Shown in pieces: positions 53,911-63,576 of a stretch of 64,000 nucleotides of DNA. The DNA is from Bacillota bacterium (GTDB taxonomy: Bacteria > Bacillota > Bacilli > Bacillales_A > Planococcaceae). The stretch lies in contig JAEXYZ010000031.1 in the NCBI GenBank assembly GCA_023405135.1, positions 5,154 to 69,153 on the forward strand, read 5' to 3'. The position numbers and the translations under genes were made by a program. Positions within the stretch are counted from its first letter, which is position 1, and each line of letters opens with the position of its first letter. Below the pieces are notes generated by a model that was not told the DNA's origin, did no database searches, and saw only the letters and a list, made by a program, of their open reading frames with translations.

Positions 53911-54164
53911 TGTGTTTCAGCTCACTTTAGTTGTTTTTATAGATGTTAGTTTAACACATTTTGTTAAGTTTTTAATAAGTTTAAACAGCTAAATTTTTCT
54001 TTGATTTTAATGCAGTTATATTTAACCTATAGAATATTTACAGCGCTACAATCGTCTGTAAGCAACCTATCATCATTAAATTGGTTTCTTAGAAGTATCG
54101 TGAAACAAACTTGAAATCTCATTGAAATTATTCAGAAATTTCACAATTTCTTATTCAGTTAAAA
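53911..54164. other. Spacer upstream of the D-Asp operon
   Basis: AT-rich sequence between the D-aspartate ligase and the DUF2252 gene, with no supported gene. The ligase promoter should lie here on the minus strand. Confidence 0.45.
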
Positions 54165-54213
54165 GGTCCTATTCAAGATGATTTATTTCATCATAAATAA
54201 GACCACCATATTT
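54165..54213 (-). terminator. Terminator after the DUF2252 gene
   Basis: GGTCTTATTTATGATGA and TCATC..GAATAGGACC pair imperfectly and TTTT follows on the minus strand; it overlaps the stop codon region. Confidence 0.6.
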
Positions 54214-55549
54214 ATTCTATAAACGATTCTTTAATCCATTCAGAAAATAGTTTGTAATCATAATTTACTTGAACTTTATAGGTCATTGCTGTAAAGGAAA
54301 GCTGTTCTTTAAATGCATCGAAATTGTTTCCAATTGCATTTAATATTTCTTCTTCACTTTCATGATCAAATAATTCATGTTCGGTATCCACATCAGCCCT
54401 TGAATGAATTTTTGCAGTAACTCTCCCCATTATGTCTAATACAGCATCAAAATCTTCAACAGTAGTCAATTGGCTAGCTTTTACTTTCTTTTTATAAGGA
54501 GAGCGCTCGCGAACATAAAAATCTCTTCCATTAATAGTTAAGTAACCTAAAAATGGGTCTTCTAAATGATGCATTGCCTTTTGTGTAGCTACGACGCGAT
54601 TCCCTTGATGCTCGTATTTTTCCCAAAACTTCTCACGATAAGGTAAAAAATAGGCCGGTATAGGTGTTCGAACTTCCTTTACCTCTAGAATTAAATCATC
54701 TACACCATTTAATTCATTTTCACCCTCTATTAAAATAGAATATCGATCAAGGCCAATAGAAGCTGTTCCTGTACCGTGTTTCCTAGCAATATCTTTAATT
54801 GTATAGTATGAAATGTCCTTTTTATCTTCCTGATCAAGTGAATTAAAATAAGACTCCGTTAAAGATTCTAATAAATTCCTTTCCTCCACATCAACAGGCT
54901 CGATTTCATCTGACCATGAAAATACACGTTTATTTTCTTCGTTTAGAATAGTAATATCTTTTAATAAATGTTCTCTTTGTCTCTTTGCTAATTTTTTCAA
55001 TACCTTTTTAACAGGACCCTTTGTATTATTCTCTGTATAAGTTAAAGTAAATGGATCATCCTTACCTTTTTTAAATCGTTTTAATTGATCATAATATGCC
55101 TCTAAATATGTTTCGATTCTTTCTTTTTGTTGCTCCTCTAATAGGCCTTGTGCTTCACAATATAACGCAATACTTGTAGCCATGCGCAATACATCGTATA
55201 AATAAGACCCAATATATCCTTCATCAAAGTCATTTACATCATAAACGATTTCCCCTTTTTCGTTCTGGAAAGCACCGAAGTTTTCCATATGTAAGTCCCC
55301 TTGAATCCACGTCGGTTTATTTGGATTAGTATGATACGGAAATGGGATTTTTGTCATATCGAAATAGAATAAATAAGCACTTCCTCTGAAAAAGCGAAAT
55401 GGACTTTCCATCATCTTCGTGTACTTTAATTTCCTTTTCTCACGGTCAAGACCCATACATTGTTCATCAAATTCATTTAAAATGGTTTCAATCACATGCT
55501 TGCGCAACACATCTCTTGTATCTTTTACACGGTGTAATAAAGCTTCCAT
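54212..55549 (-). CDS. DUF2252 family protein
   Basis: About 445 residues. The family pattern is clear: PFRFFRGSAYLFYFDMTK near the start, WIQGDLHMENFGAF, YDVNDFDEGYIGSYLYDVLRMATS, then HGTGTASIGLDRY and GHxR-like later segments. The His-Asp and DxxDFDE arrangement resembles an aminoglycoside-phosphotransferase-like kinase fold, but no substrate is known. I choose ATG 55549 with GGGAGAG ahead; ATG 55567 is six codons upstream. Confidence 0.85.
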   Translation of the reverse strand: MEALLHRVKDTRDVLRKHVIETILNEFDEQCMGLDREKRKLKYTKMMESPFRFFRGSAYLFYFDMTKIPFPYHTNPNKPTWIQGDLHMENFGAFQNEKGEIVYDVNDFDEGYIGSYLYDVLRMATSIALYCEAQGLLEEQQKERIETYLEAYYDQLKRFKKGKDDPFTLTYTENNTKGPVKKVLKKLAKRQREHLLKDITILNEENKRVFSWSDEIEPVDVEERNLLESLTESYFNSLDQEDKKDISYYTIKDIARKHGTGTASIGLDRYSILIEGENELNGVDDLILEVKEVRTPIPAYFLPYREKFWEKYEHQGNRVVATQKAMHHLEDPFLGYLTINGRDFYVRERSPYKKKVKASQLTTVEDFDAVLDIMGRVTAKIHSRADVDTEHELFDHESEEEILNAIGNNFDAFKEQLSFTAMTYKVQVNYDYKLFSEWIKESFIE

Positions 55550-55631
55550 TTCATTCTCTCCCGTCATTTTCTCTATTAATTATTCATTATACTACTGTTA
55601 ATAGTTTGTTTTGTGAAAAAGTGATTTTAAT

Positions 55632-55726
55632 TTTGTGTGCAGTTTTGACCTGTTTATGTGCTAATTCGACATGTTTATGTTCGGATTTTTTAGGTTTATG
55701 TGCGGTTTCCACCCGATTATGTGCGA
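55632..55726 (-). repeat. Five-unit tandem array with exact 21-bp period
   Basis: On the minus strand, units begin GCACATAATC, GCACATAAACC, GAACATAAAC, GCACATAAAC and GCACACAAAA; the GCACA anchors end at 55724, 55703, 55682, 55661 and 55640, always 21 bases apart. The 10-12 bases after each anchor vary. It lies between the acyl-CoA ligase stop and the DUF2252 gene. Confidence 0.8.
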
Positions 55727-55733
55727 AATTACC

Positions 55734-57206
55734 TTATACCTCAGGTTTTAATGTATGTTTTAACACTTTCCCCGAAGCATTACGTGGCAGTTGAGCCAAA
55801 AATTCTACTTCCAAAGGCACTTTATATTTCGCAAGCTGAGTCCGGCAATAGGTTAAAATGTCTTCCGCAGAAATAGAGTCCCCTTCTTTTAATACAACAA
55901 ATGCTTTTGGTGCTTCACCGTAAATCTCATGAGGCACTCCAACAACAGCTGCCTCAAGAATTTGATATAATACTTCCTCCACTTCGATTGGGTAAATGTT
56001 TTCCCCACCGCGAATTATCATATCTTTTTTGCGATCAACGATATATAAAAATCCTTCTTCATCAAAACGACCTAAATCACCTGAATATAACCAGCCATTT
56101 TGTAATGTACGCGCTGTTTCTTCTGGATTTCTAAGATACCCTTTCATCACTTGAGGACCTTTTACACAAATTTCTCCTACTTCCCCAACAGGTACTTCAT
56201 CACCAAAAGAATCAACAAGTTTAATTTCCGTTCTTGATAAAGGTCGGCCTACAGATCCAATTTTCGTTAATGCATGTTCATCTGTTAAAGAGGATGCTGC
56301 TGGTGTGTTTTCTGTTTGACCATATAAATTTTGAACCTTCACATTCGGGAAAGTATCTTTTAAACGTTTGACTAGCTCATAAGGCATTGGAGCAGCACCA
56401 TAACAAAATAGTCTTAAATGTTCAAAGTTATAATTTTTTAATTCTCGTTTATTTAATAAAATTGTGTACATCGCAGGAACGCCAAAGAAAATGGACGCCT
56501 GAGTTTCAACTAAATTTTTTAAAGTTCTATCCGGGGAAAACGCTTCTTCTATAACTATTGTTCCACCACGGTACATCGTTGGCACAGCAAATACATGACT
56601 ACCTGCACAATGGAATAACGGTGTACATATATACATTCGGTCCTCACCTGTCATCTTCATCGATTCGGACCAAATTTCGGCTGTTTCATAAACATTTTTA
56701 TGGGATAGCATTACGCCTTTTGGTTTACCAGTTGTTCCTGATGTATACATGACTACTGCGGTTTCCTCTTCATTAAGTGAAGGCTCTTGAAAAATTGTCT
56801 CATTCCTTTGAAGGATTTTTCGAAGTTGAGATGAATTAATTTTCTCATCAAAATTATGCTGAGAATTTATTATTACTTGTTCAATTTTTTCATCATAAAT
56901 TAATACTTTTGCTTCAGAATTTTTAAAGATATATTCCACTTCTGGTGGAGCTAGCTTTGTATTAATAGGCATAATTGTTAGACCTGCAAGCTGTACACCA
57001 TAGTAAACTACCATAAAAAGATCCGAGTTAAGCATAAATTGCGCAACAATATCCCCTTTTTTATATCCCCTTTGTTGCAAGTAAGCTGCAATTTTTTTAG
57101 CATTCTCATAAAGCTCACTATAAGTCCATTTTTCCCCTTCAAAAACGATTGCTTGTGCATTAGGTCTATTTTTTGCATGCTTAGCTAATACGCTTGTAAT
57201 GAACAT
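55734..57206 (-). CDS. Acyl-CoA synthetase (AMP-forming, class I adenylate ligase)
   Basis: 490 residues. The AMP-binding loop is VVMYTSGTTGKPKGVMLSH, followed by NLYGQTENTPA, GWLYSGDLGRFDEEG and the hinge RKKDMIIRGGENIYPIEVEE, with the catalytic Lys in RNASGKVLKH at the end. It activates a fatty or related acid to its CoA ester. The next gene is an acyl-CoA dehydrogenase 37 bases upstream, so the pair likely starts breakdown of one acid. The chain length is not readable. Confidence 0.9.
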   Translation of the reverse strand: MFITSVLAKHAKNRPNAQAIVFEGEKWTYSELYENAKKIAAYLQQRGYKKGDIVAQFMLNSDLFMVVYYGVQLAGLTIMPINTKLAPPEVEYIFKNSEAKVLIYDEKIEQVIINSQHNFDEKINSSQLRKILQRNETIFQEPSLNEEETAVVMYTSGTTGKPKGVMLSHKNVYETAEIWSESMKMTGEDRMYICTPLFHCAGSHVFAVPTMYRGGTIVIEEAFSPDRTLKNLVETQASIFFGVPAMYTILLNKRELKNYNFEHLRLFCYGAAPMPYELVKRLKDTFPNVKVQNLYGQTENTPAASSLTDEHALTKIGSVGRPLSRTEIKLVDSFGDEVPVGEVGEICVKGPQVMKGYLRNPEETARTLQNGWLYSGDLGRFDEEGFLYIVDRKKDMIIRGGENIYPIEVEEVLYQILEAAVVGVPHEIYGEAPKAFVVLKEGDSISAEDILTYCRTQLAKYKVPLEVEFLAQLPRNASGKVLKHTLKPEV

Positions 57207-57243
57207 GTACTTTCCCCCTTTTAATAAATCCCCAAAGTTAATT

Positions 57244-58392
57244 TCATTTTAAAATTTCTTTTGCAATGATCCCCTTCATTATTTCTGTTGTTCCTGCATA
57301 AATTGCAGCTACTGGTATATCTCTAAATCGTCGTGCAATCTCATATTCTTCCATATATCCATATCCTCCATGGAGTTGGAGACAGTCACTCGCAACTCGC
57401 TTTGCCATTTCGCTAATCCACCATTTTGCCATGGATACTTCTTTTACAATCTTTTCTCCCGCAATATGTTTAGCGACTAGAGAATTAACATAATTACGCC
57501 CTATATCTATTTCAGTAGCCATTTCTGCTAATTTAAATTGTGTATTTTGAAAATCTGCTATTGTCTTATTAAAGGCTTTTCGAGATTTAACATAGTTTTT
57601 TGTAATACGGAACATTTCTTCTGCTTCAACTTGTACTTCAATCGCAACAAGTAACCTTTCCTGCTGCAATTTATCCATTAAATAGTAGAATCCCTTCCCT
57701 TCTTCCCCTAGTAAATTTTCAACAGGAACCTTTGCATCTTCAAAAATGAGTTCACCAGTATCAGAAGAGTGCATGCCAACTTTATTTAACTTTTTACCTC
57801 GTTTAAAACCTGACGTTCCTTCTTCTACTACAATTAAACTGATTCCTCGATGTGCCGGTGTTGCCTTTGGATCAGTCTTGCAAACGACAACTACATAATG
57901 AGCATGAATACCATTTGTTATAAAAGTTTTTTCTCCGTTTAAAATATAAAAGTCACCTTCAAGCCTAGCTGTCGTTTGAATACCTGCTAAATCAGATCCT
58001 GCACCTGGTTCAGTCATCGCAATCGCGGAAATAAATTCACCTGAGACACTTTTAGGAAGCCACTTTTCTTTCTGCTTTTTAGTCCCATACTGCTCTATAT
58101 AAGGGGTTACGATATCAGAATGTAGTACAATCCCGCTTGCTAGTCCTGCACCGACCCGCTCTAACTCTTCAGCAAGAATCATAGAGTACCCAAAATCTAG
58201 CCCAAGTCCACCATTTTCTTCACTTACTTGTGGACATAAAAAACCATTTTCCCCAAGCTTTAGCCAAAAGGATTTCGGAATATCTCGCTCTCTTTCCCAC
58301 TGCTCAAAGTACGGATAGGCATCCTTCTCAAGCATTTTTCGAAGTGATTTTCGAAACATAATATGTTGCTCTGAAAAAATATCCCCAATCAT
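57244..58392 (-). CDS. Acyl-CoA dehydrogenase
   Basis: 382 residues with the three ACAD parts: helical start, FAD-binding AMTEPGAGSDLAGIQT and FITNGIHAHYVVVVCKT, and the C-terminal helices with LQLHGGYGYMEEYEIARRFRDI and YAGTTEIMKGIIAKEIL. The Glu in HGGYGYMEE is in the position used as base in several subfamilies. It forms a unit with the acyl-CoA synthetase. ATG 58392 follows TTGGGGAG. Confidence 0.92.
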   Translation of the reverse strand: MIGDIFSEQHIMFRKSLRKMLEKDAYPYFEQWERERDIPKSFWLKLGENGFLCPQVSEENGGLGLDFGYSMILAEELERVGAGLASGIVLHSDIVTPYIEQYGTKKQKEKWLPKSVSGEFISAIAMTEPGAGSDLAGIQTTARLEGDFYILNGEKTFITNGIHAHYVVVVCKTDPKATPAHRGISLIVVEEGTSGFKRGKKLNKVGMHSSDTGELIFEDAKVPVENLLGEEGKGFYYLMDKLQQERLLVAIEVQVEAEEMFRITKNYVKSRKAFNKTIADFQNTQFKLAEMATEIDIGRNYVNSLVAKHIAGEKIVKEVSMAKWWISEMAKRVASDCLQLHGGYGYMEEYEIARRFRDIPVAAIYAGTTEIMKGIIAKEILK

Positions 58393-58487
58393 CTTTTTCT
58401 CCCCAATCAGATTATTGAATTTTCATAAAATTTAGTTATATTTTAACAAATGCACATTCGAGAATATTTATTTTTCACAATAGAAAA

Positions 58488-58512
58488 ACTCGATTGTTTC
58501 TTCAATCGAGTT
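58488..58512. terminator. Terminator after the chemoreceptor gene
   Basis: AACTCGATTG and CAATCGAGTT form a perfect stem with a short loop. Confidence 0.85.
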
Positions 58513-58523
58513 ACTTAACTTTA

Positions 58524-60272
58524 TTAATTATATTGTAATTTTTTATCAATTAGAATTTGCTGTAATTGTTTTAACTTTTCAATAACGATATTTGAAACAT
58601 ATGTTACTTCTTCCATATACTTTTCGGCTAAAACTTTATCACCCTTATGATAAGCTTCAACAGCTTTTTTTGCGATATCATACACTTTTTTATGCGGTTC
58701 TTCTAAATCTTGGAATGCTTTTTCTTTACTTAATAACTCTCTACCCTTTCCATCGTACCACTCACCTAATCTTGATGATTTAGGTGTTCCAATATCATCT
58801 ACAGTCATATTTTCAAATCCTAATATTAAATTGTATATTTTCCATCTCCATAAAAGATGATCTGTAATTGCAACTTCAATAATATCCTCTTGACTTATAA
58901 TAAAGTTTTTCGAAATTGTACTAGTACGATAATCATCAATCATTTTGCTTAATTGATATATAGCTTGGCCAACTTCAAAAGCAATAGCTTTACTTTGATG
59001 AGCACTTTCTGCTATTGTCCTATTGCGTTCAGAGATGGCAGAGGATGACTGGGCTTGTATTTTAGTAGTCGTTGCGATTTCATCAAAACGCTCGCCTTGT
59101 ATTTGCAATTCTTTATTTAGCTTGTCCAAAGTTTCCGTAACATGTGAAGCAACTTCCACACTATTATGCAAGTCATTCGTTGATTTTTTTATTTGTTCAT
59201 CAATGTCACTTGTAATTTGTAATAACTCCCTAATATCCTCATTTATAGATTTAACTGATTGCTTTGTATCATCAGCTAAATTTCGAACTTCCTCAGCTAC
59301 AACCGCAAATCCCTTACCAGCTTCTCCAGCTCTTGCTGCTTCAATTGATGCATTTAAAGCTAAAAGGTTCGTCTGGTCAGCAATCTCTTGTATTAACGTC
59401 ATTAATTTTGCAACACTTTTTACCCGATTAACTAACTGGTTCACATTCGTCAGTACCCTTTGTTGGCCCTCATCTGTAATTTGAAGAGTGTTCGTTACAT
59501 GCTGTAAAGATGATATATCGTTGTTTAACTGATTCAAAATTTGCTGTGTTTGAGTAGCAACATCCCCTACGGACACTGCAATTTCTTCAATGCTTGCATC
59601 TAGTTCCTGCATTGCTTCGTTAGCAAATACTACTTCTTTTTGTTGGACTTCTTGGAATTGAACAAGTTCTTTTATTTGTTCAAGCTGTGTATTATATTTA
59701 ATAATTTCCCCGAGGCCATTCACGACAGAGCCACCCTGTATTTCTATGTACGTTTCAACAATAATTTGAATATCAATTGTTACTAAACTATCATATGCAA
59801 GTAACACATCTATCATTGAACGTTCATCATTTGAGTAATTTTTAATAATAAGTGGTGTAAATAATTGGTTTATTAATGTATAAGCAGAAATCATCCAATT
59901 TGGTAATACACCAATTCGCGCATGAGTATAAGCAATTTTACGACGTTTAAATACATATTCAATTGTTAATTCATCCTCAAATAGGCTAATAAAATGCCGA
60001 TCTAGTGTTATTTTTAAGCGTTCAACAGAGGAATAACTTGTAATAATATTGCTTAATTCTGGAATTTCTAATATTCGCTTATAAAACATTTCCAATATGT
60101 ATTCTTTATTTTCACTATAAAGTTGTCGTAAAGAACGTACAGAATCCCTTCTAATTTTAGTTAAAGCTAAGAAATCAAGTTTCTCTTTAAACCGTTCACT
60201 TGTTTCTATATCAGATTGTTGTGAATGAGAAAAATATTCATAGTATTGAAACTTTCTATTTTTGCCAAACAT
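58524..60272 (-). CDS. Globin-coupled methyl-accepting chemotaxis protein with degenerate CZB-like tail
   Basis: 582 residues, no membrane helix. Residues 30-180 form a protoglobin heme domain; His117 in AYTHARIGVLPNWM is in the proximal heme-ligand position of HemAT. The signalling domain follows with the hairpin tip EIADQTNLLALNASIEAARAGE and GFAVVAEEVRNLAD. A third domain from about residue 466 resembles the zinc-binding CZB domain, with His472 and His527 kept but Ser500 in place of Cys and Tyr531 in place of the last His. It should sense oxygen and signal to CheA. AAGGAGGG precedes the ATG. Confidence 0.85.
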   Translation of the reverse strand: MFGKNRKFQYYEYFSHSQQSDIETSERFKEKLDFLALTKIRRDSVRSLRQLYSENKEYILEMFYKRILEIPELSNIITSYSSVERLKITLDRHFISLFEDELTIEYVFKRRKIAYTHARIGVLPNWMISAYTLINQLFTPLIIKNYSNDERSMIDVLLAYDSLVTIDIQIIVETYIEIQGGSVVNGLGEIIKYNTQLEQIKELVQFQEVQQKEVVFANEAMQELDASIEEIAVSVGDVATQTQQILNQLNNDISSLQHVTNTLQITDEGQQRVLTNVNQLVNRVKSVAKLMTLIQEIADQTNLLALNASIEAARAGEAGKGFAVVAEEVRNLADDTKQSVKSINEDIRELLQITSDIDEQIKKSTNDLHNSVEVASHVTETLDKLNKELQIQGERFDEIATTTKIQAQSSSAISERNRTIAESAHQSKAIAFEVGQAIYQLSKMIDDYRTSTISKNFIISQEDIIEVAITDHLLWRWKIYNLILGFENMTVDDIGTPKSSRLGEWYDGKGRELLSKEKAFQDLEEPHKKVYDIAKKAVEAYHKGDKVLAEKYMEEVTYVSNIVIEKLKQLQQILIDKKLQYN

Positions 60273-60398
60273 AAATGGCCCTCCTTAACTTAAAGTGAAT
60301 TCTTTAATATAAATTTTAATGCATCAATATTAAATAATTGATTTGTAAATATGTATATTTTGTTAATTTTTGGATATTTTTTAGTGTTTACAGCATAA

Positions 60399-60448
60399 AA
60401 AAGGTGCTAACTTTGTCATTGTGTTTTATGACTTAATTAGCACCTTTT
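60399..60448 (-). terminator. Terminator after the small acidic protein gene
   Basis: AAAAGGTGCTAA and TTAGCACCTTTT enclose a 26-base loop that can fold further; T residues follow on the minus strand. Confidence 0.75.
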
Positions 60449-60451
60449 AAT

Positions 60452-60691
60452 TTAGTTATGCTTCTTCTCATCTGGTGATTCTTTACGAAATACTTCTGTA
60501 ATTAATTCATCATCTTCAGCTTTCACCCGTTTATTTAACTCTTCAACAGGTATTGCATCTACAGTTTGCATATCTTCATGCAAATCAAAAAGACTTATAT
60601 TTTCTGAATTCACCATGTCTGGTTTATCAGTATATGGTATATCTGCAAAGGCATTTTTTGATTCAGGTAATGAGTCCCAATCTTTTTCCAT
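60452..60691 (-). CDS. Small acidic protein of unknown function
   Basis: 79 residues from ATG 60691, with AAAGGAGAG ahead. It is rich in Asp, Glu and Lys, lacks cysteines and hydrophobic stretches, and is likely extended. The only notable features are EKDWDSLPESKNAF at the start and DDELITEVFRKESP near the end. I do not recognise the family. It has its own terminator. Confidence 0.6.
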   Translation of the reverse strand: MEKDWDSLPESKNAFADIPYTDKPDMVNSENISLFDLHEDMQTVDAIPVEELNKRVKAEDDELITEVFRKESPDEKKHN

Positions 60692-60758
60692 AACTACACT
60701 CTCCTTTTGCATAGTGTGTGGAATAAAGCGTTAATTATGCAAAATACTTTAATCCTAC

Positions 60759-61460
60759 TTAAGTCATCAAATAATTTAATTGATCCGAAAAACTTAAATT
60801 TTTTATATTCCATTTTCTTATTGGGCAATCAATTATTTTAAATGGCAACCCTAGCTTTTCAACGAATTCCATAAATTTTTTATCAAACCAAGGTGGACTC
60901 CAAGCACCTGATCGGCATATATGAATTGCCGATGTTTTAATTCCACTAGGTAAATTTTTAAACTGTAAATAATTAATATTAAAAGCTTTGTTCACTTGTT
61001 TGAAGTATTCAGGTTTCTCCTTAGTAAAAGGGCTATAAATGATATGTGCTTTTTTTATTTGTCGTTGTTTTAATAATTGACCAAGCCAGTTTGCACAATT
61101 TACTTCAAAATCTAAAGATGAAAGTCCACCATAGCCTAAATCTGAATGTGCATCAAAAAGATAAACCTCATCACAATGATAGTTTTTCGCAATTTCATAA
61201 GATAATGTATGTGAATCCGATACAAATACTTTTAAATTTTCATCAAACTGAAAAACTTGTTTAAGTTTATCCCAAAACTTATCAATTTCATTGGACAGTT
61301 GAAAATATTTTTGTAGATTTTTCCCTTTAGCTTCCGCTTGAATAAAGCGTTTATACCACTCATCTATTATTGTTTTTTTATTTTCTACATATGAAACGAC
61401 CGTTTGATTTTCTGTGGAAATAAAATAGTCCCAATCAATTGATAATAAACTGTTCCCCAT
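60759..61460 (-). CDS. Arginase-like UPF0489 family protein
   Basis: About 233 residues from ATG 61460, preceded by GGGGTGA. The N-terminal SLLSIDWDYF and central VYLFDAHSDLGYGG carry Asp and His residues like the metal ligands of the arginase/deacetylase fold, as seen in the UPF0489 group. The later CRSGAWSPPWFD is also conserved in look. The substrate is unknown. An in-frame start seven codons upstream has no site. Confidence 0.65.
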   Translation of the reverse strand: MGNSLLSIDWDYFISTENQTVVSYVENKKTIIDEWYKRFIQAEAKGKNLQKYFQLSNEIDKFWDKLKQVFQFDENLKVFVSDSHTLSYEIAKNYHCDEVYLFDAHSDLGYGGLSSLDFEVNCANWLGQLLKQRQIKKAHIIYSPFTKEKPEYFKQVNKAFNINYLQFKNLPSGIKTSAIHICRSGAWSPPWFDKKFMEFVEKLGLPFKIIDCPIRKWNIKNLSFSDQLNYLMT

Positions 61461-61641
61461 TCCTATCACCCCAAAAATCAAATATGTAATTTTAAAAATG
61501 TTAAATATAACCTATAACAATTTTAAAATTTATGAAATTATGAATCAAATAATAGGTTCCATAATTTGTCTTTCAATAAACCTATTTAATAGAATAGTTT
61601 TTATTTTCTGTTAAAATAAAATGTATAAAGGGGGAATGAAT

Positions 61642-62202
61642 ATGTATGATGTAGCAATTATCGGCGGAGGTCCTGCTGGAGGAAGCGCAGCAATCTATAC
61701 TGCAAAAGCTGGTAAAAATACTGTGATTATCGACAGCAACCAAGGAGTAACAAAACGAGCAATGTTAAATAATCACTATGGTGTTTTAGAAATTACAGGT
61801 CCTGATTTAGTTGAAACAGGCTTAAAGCAAGCAAAAAAATATGGAGCTGAGCTTGTTGAAACAAAGGTGACAAGCATTTCCAAGGCATCTGAAGGATTCA
61901 AATTAGAAACTGAAAATGGAGTTATTGAAGCAAAACAAATAATTTTAGCAACAGGTTTTCTTACAGATTTAGCAGAAAGTACAGGCCTTGCAACTAAGCC
62001 TGGGACAGAACCACGAGTGAAAACAATCTTTGATGTTGATGCATCTGGCAAAACAAATATCGACGGAATTTGGGCTGCCGGTACATGTGCAGGAATAAGT
62101 GTACATACAATTATTACTGCCGGGGACGGTGCAAAAGTTGCCATTAATTTAATTAGTGAATTAAATGGCGAGAGATATGTAGATCATGATGTACTGAAAT
62201 AA
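61642..62202 (+). CDS. Half-size FAD oxidoreductase (thioredoxin-reductase-like, FAD domain only)
   Basis: 186 residues from ATG 61642, with AAGGGGG nine bases ahead. MYDVAIIGGGPAGGSAAIYTA binds FAD, and the C-terminal WAAGTCAGISVHTIITAGDGAKVAI matches the closing FAD motif of thioredoxin reductases. The middle NADPH domain and the CxxC disulfide are both absent, so the FAD domain halves are joined directly via ILATGFLTDLAES. It may receive electrons from a partner protein. The frame is intact and ends in a terminator. Confidence 0.78.
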   Translation: MYDVAIIGGGPAGGSAAIYTAKAGKNTVIIDSNQGVTKRAMLNNHYGVLEITGPDLVETGLKQAKKYGAELVETKVTSISKASEGFKLETENGVIEAKQIILATGFLTDLAESTGLATKPGTEPRVKTIFDVDASGKTNIDGIWAAGTCAGISVHTIITAGDGAKVAINLISELNGERYVDHDVLK

Positions 62203-62215
62203 TCTACAAAACGAG

Positions 62216-62255
62216 GGCTATACCGAAACTGAAAATTTCGGTATAGCCTATTTTC
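62216..62255 (+). terminator. Terminator after the FAD oxidoreductase gene
   Basis: GGCTATACCGAAA and TTTCGGTATAGCC form a perfect 13-bp stem, followed by TATTTTCT. Confidence 0.9.
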
Positions 62256-62331
62256 TATAAAAAGTATTTATTCTCCTGAACCGAAAGCGAAGGTCAAAAC
62301 GACTTTTAGGACACCCCATCTTCTAAATCAT

Positions 62332-63486
62332 CTATTTTTGATTAAGTACGTTTATTGCAAGTGTAGAAAAATAATTGGCTGCTATTATTAGTGCATCCTC
62401 ATTTAATGTAAATGATGGATGGTGCCAATCTTTAGGTCCATTCACTCCTACCCATACGAAAAATCCTGGAATTTTCGTTTGATAGTATGCAAAATCTTCT
62501 CCAGCAGGGCTTTTTTCCGCCTCGACTACTTCATAGCCTAATTCAATTGCACATTCTTTCATTATTGTTGTAAATTGAGAGGAGTTTTCTACAACAGGCA
62601 AATATGGATACCATTTGAAAGAAGCCTTAGCTCCAAAACCAGACGCAATACTTTCAATTGTACGTTTCATTAGTTCAGGAACTTTTTCTCTTGCAGCAGT
62701 TTGGAATGTACGAACTGTTCCTTCAAGTACCGCTTTTTCAGGAATAACATTCCAAGTTGTTCCTGAATGGATTTGTGTAATACTAATGACAACATTGTCA
62801 AATGGGTTTAAGCTTCTACTAACAATCGTTTGTAATGCACCTATAATTTGTCCAGCAACTACTATTGGATCGATTGTATTATTAGGTATCCCTGCATGCC
62901 CACCAATTCCATTAATTTCAATCTCGAAACGATCAACACTTGCCATTAATGAACCTTCACGAATGCCTATTGTTCCAACTGGCAAATCAGGTTTATTATG
63001 CATTCCAAAAATTGCTTCTACATTTTCCAGAACGCCAGCATTAGCTACATATAAAGCACCTTGCGCAATTTCCTCTGCAGGCTGAAAAATAAAACGTACT
63101 GTTCCCTTTAATTCATTTCGTCTTTGTTGCAATAGAATTGCTGCCCCAATCATTGAGGAAGTATGGAAATCATGGCCACAAGCATGCATAACACCTTCAT
63201 TCTTTGATGCAAAGGGCAACCCTGTTTCTTCTTTTATTGGCAAAGCGTCAATGTCAGCCCTTAATGCAATAGTAGGACCTGCTTCATTTCCAACAACTTC
63301 TGCAATGACTCCAACTTCAATTGGATAATCTAAAATAGTGATCCCCGCTTCTGATAACCAATGACGAATTTTTTCAGATGTCTTATACTCTTTCATGGAA
63401 GTTTCCGGATTTTCATGTAGTTCTCTACGGTATGTAATAAGCTTTTGCTGTAATTGATCATGATTAAAATGCTCTGGCAATTTCAT
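62332..63486 (-). CDS. M20 family amidohydrolase (N-acyl amino acid hydrolase)
   Basis: 384 residues. Motifs are YRRELHENPETSMKEY, ALRADIDALPI, HACGHDFHTSSMIGAA, FQPAEEIAQGALYVANAG, GGHAGIPNNTIDP and a late SPAGEDFAYY, the di-metal set of the AmaA/hippurate type that cuts N-acyl amino acids. I take ATG 63486; AAAGAAGGA touches it, and a TTG five codons upstream is an alternative. It stands alone. Confidence 0.88.
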   Translation of the reverse strand: MKLPEHFNHDQLQQKLITYRRELHENPETSMKEYKTSEKIRHWLSEAGITILDYPIEVGVIAEVVGNEAGPTIALRADIDALPIKEETGLPFASKNEGVMHACGHDFHTSSMIGAAILLQQRRNELKGTVRFIFQPAEEIAQGALYVANAGVLENVEAIFGMHNKPDLPVGTIGIREGSLMASVDRFEIEINGIGGHAGIPNNTIDPIVVAGQIIGALQTIVSRSLNPFDNVVISITQIHSGTTWNVIPEKAVLEGTVRTFQTAAREKVPELMKRTIESIASGFGAKASFKWYPYLPVVENSSQFTTIMKECAIELGYEVVEAEKSPAGEDFAYYQTKIPGFFVWVGVNGPKDWHHPSFTLNEDALIIAANYFSTLAINVLNQK

Positions 63487-63576
63487 TCCTTCTTTCAACA
63501 AATAAAGTTTACTTTACAACTAGGTATAATAAATTTTAATATGGTATACGTTCAAATTCAAGGTCTTCTAATAAGA

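Noticed and set aside
55632..55726. CRISPR array
   Set aside because: The repeat anchor is only about 8-10 bases, the spacing is 21 bases, and no cas gene is nearby.
55399..55794. Plus-strand Cys-rich frame with LCA repeats
   Set aside because: It is produced by the 21-bp (seven-codon) array and the opposite strand of the DUF2252 gene; no start signal.
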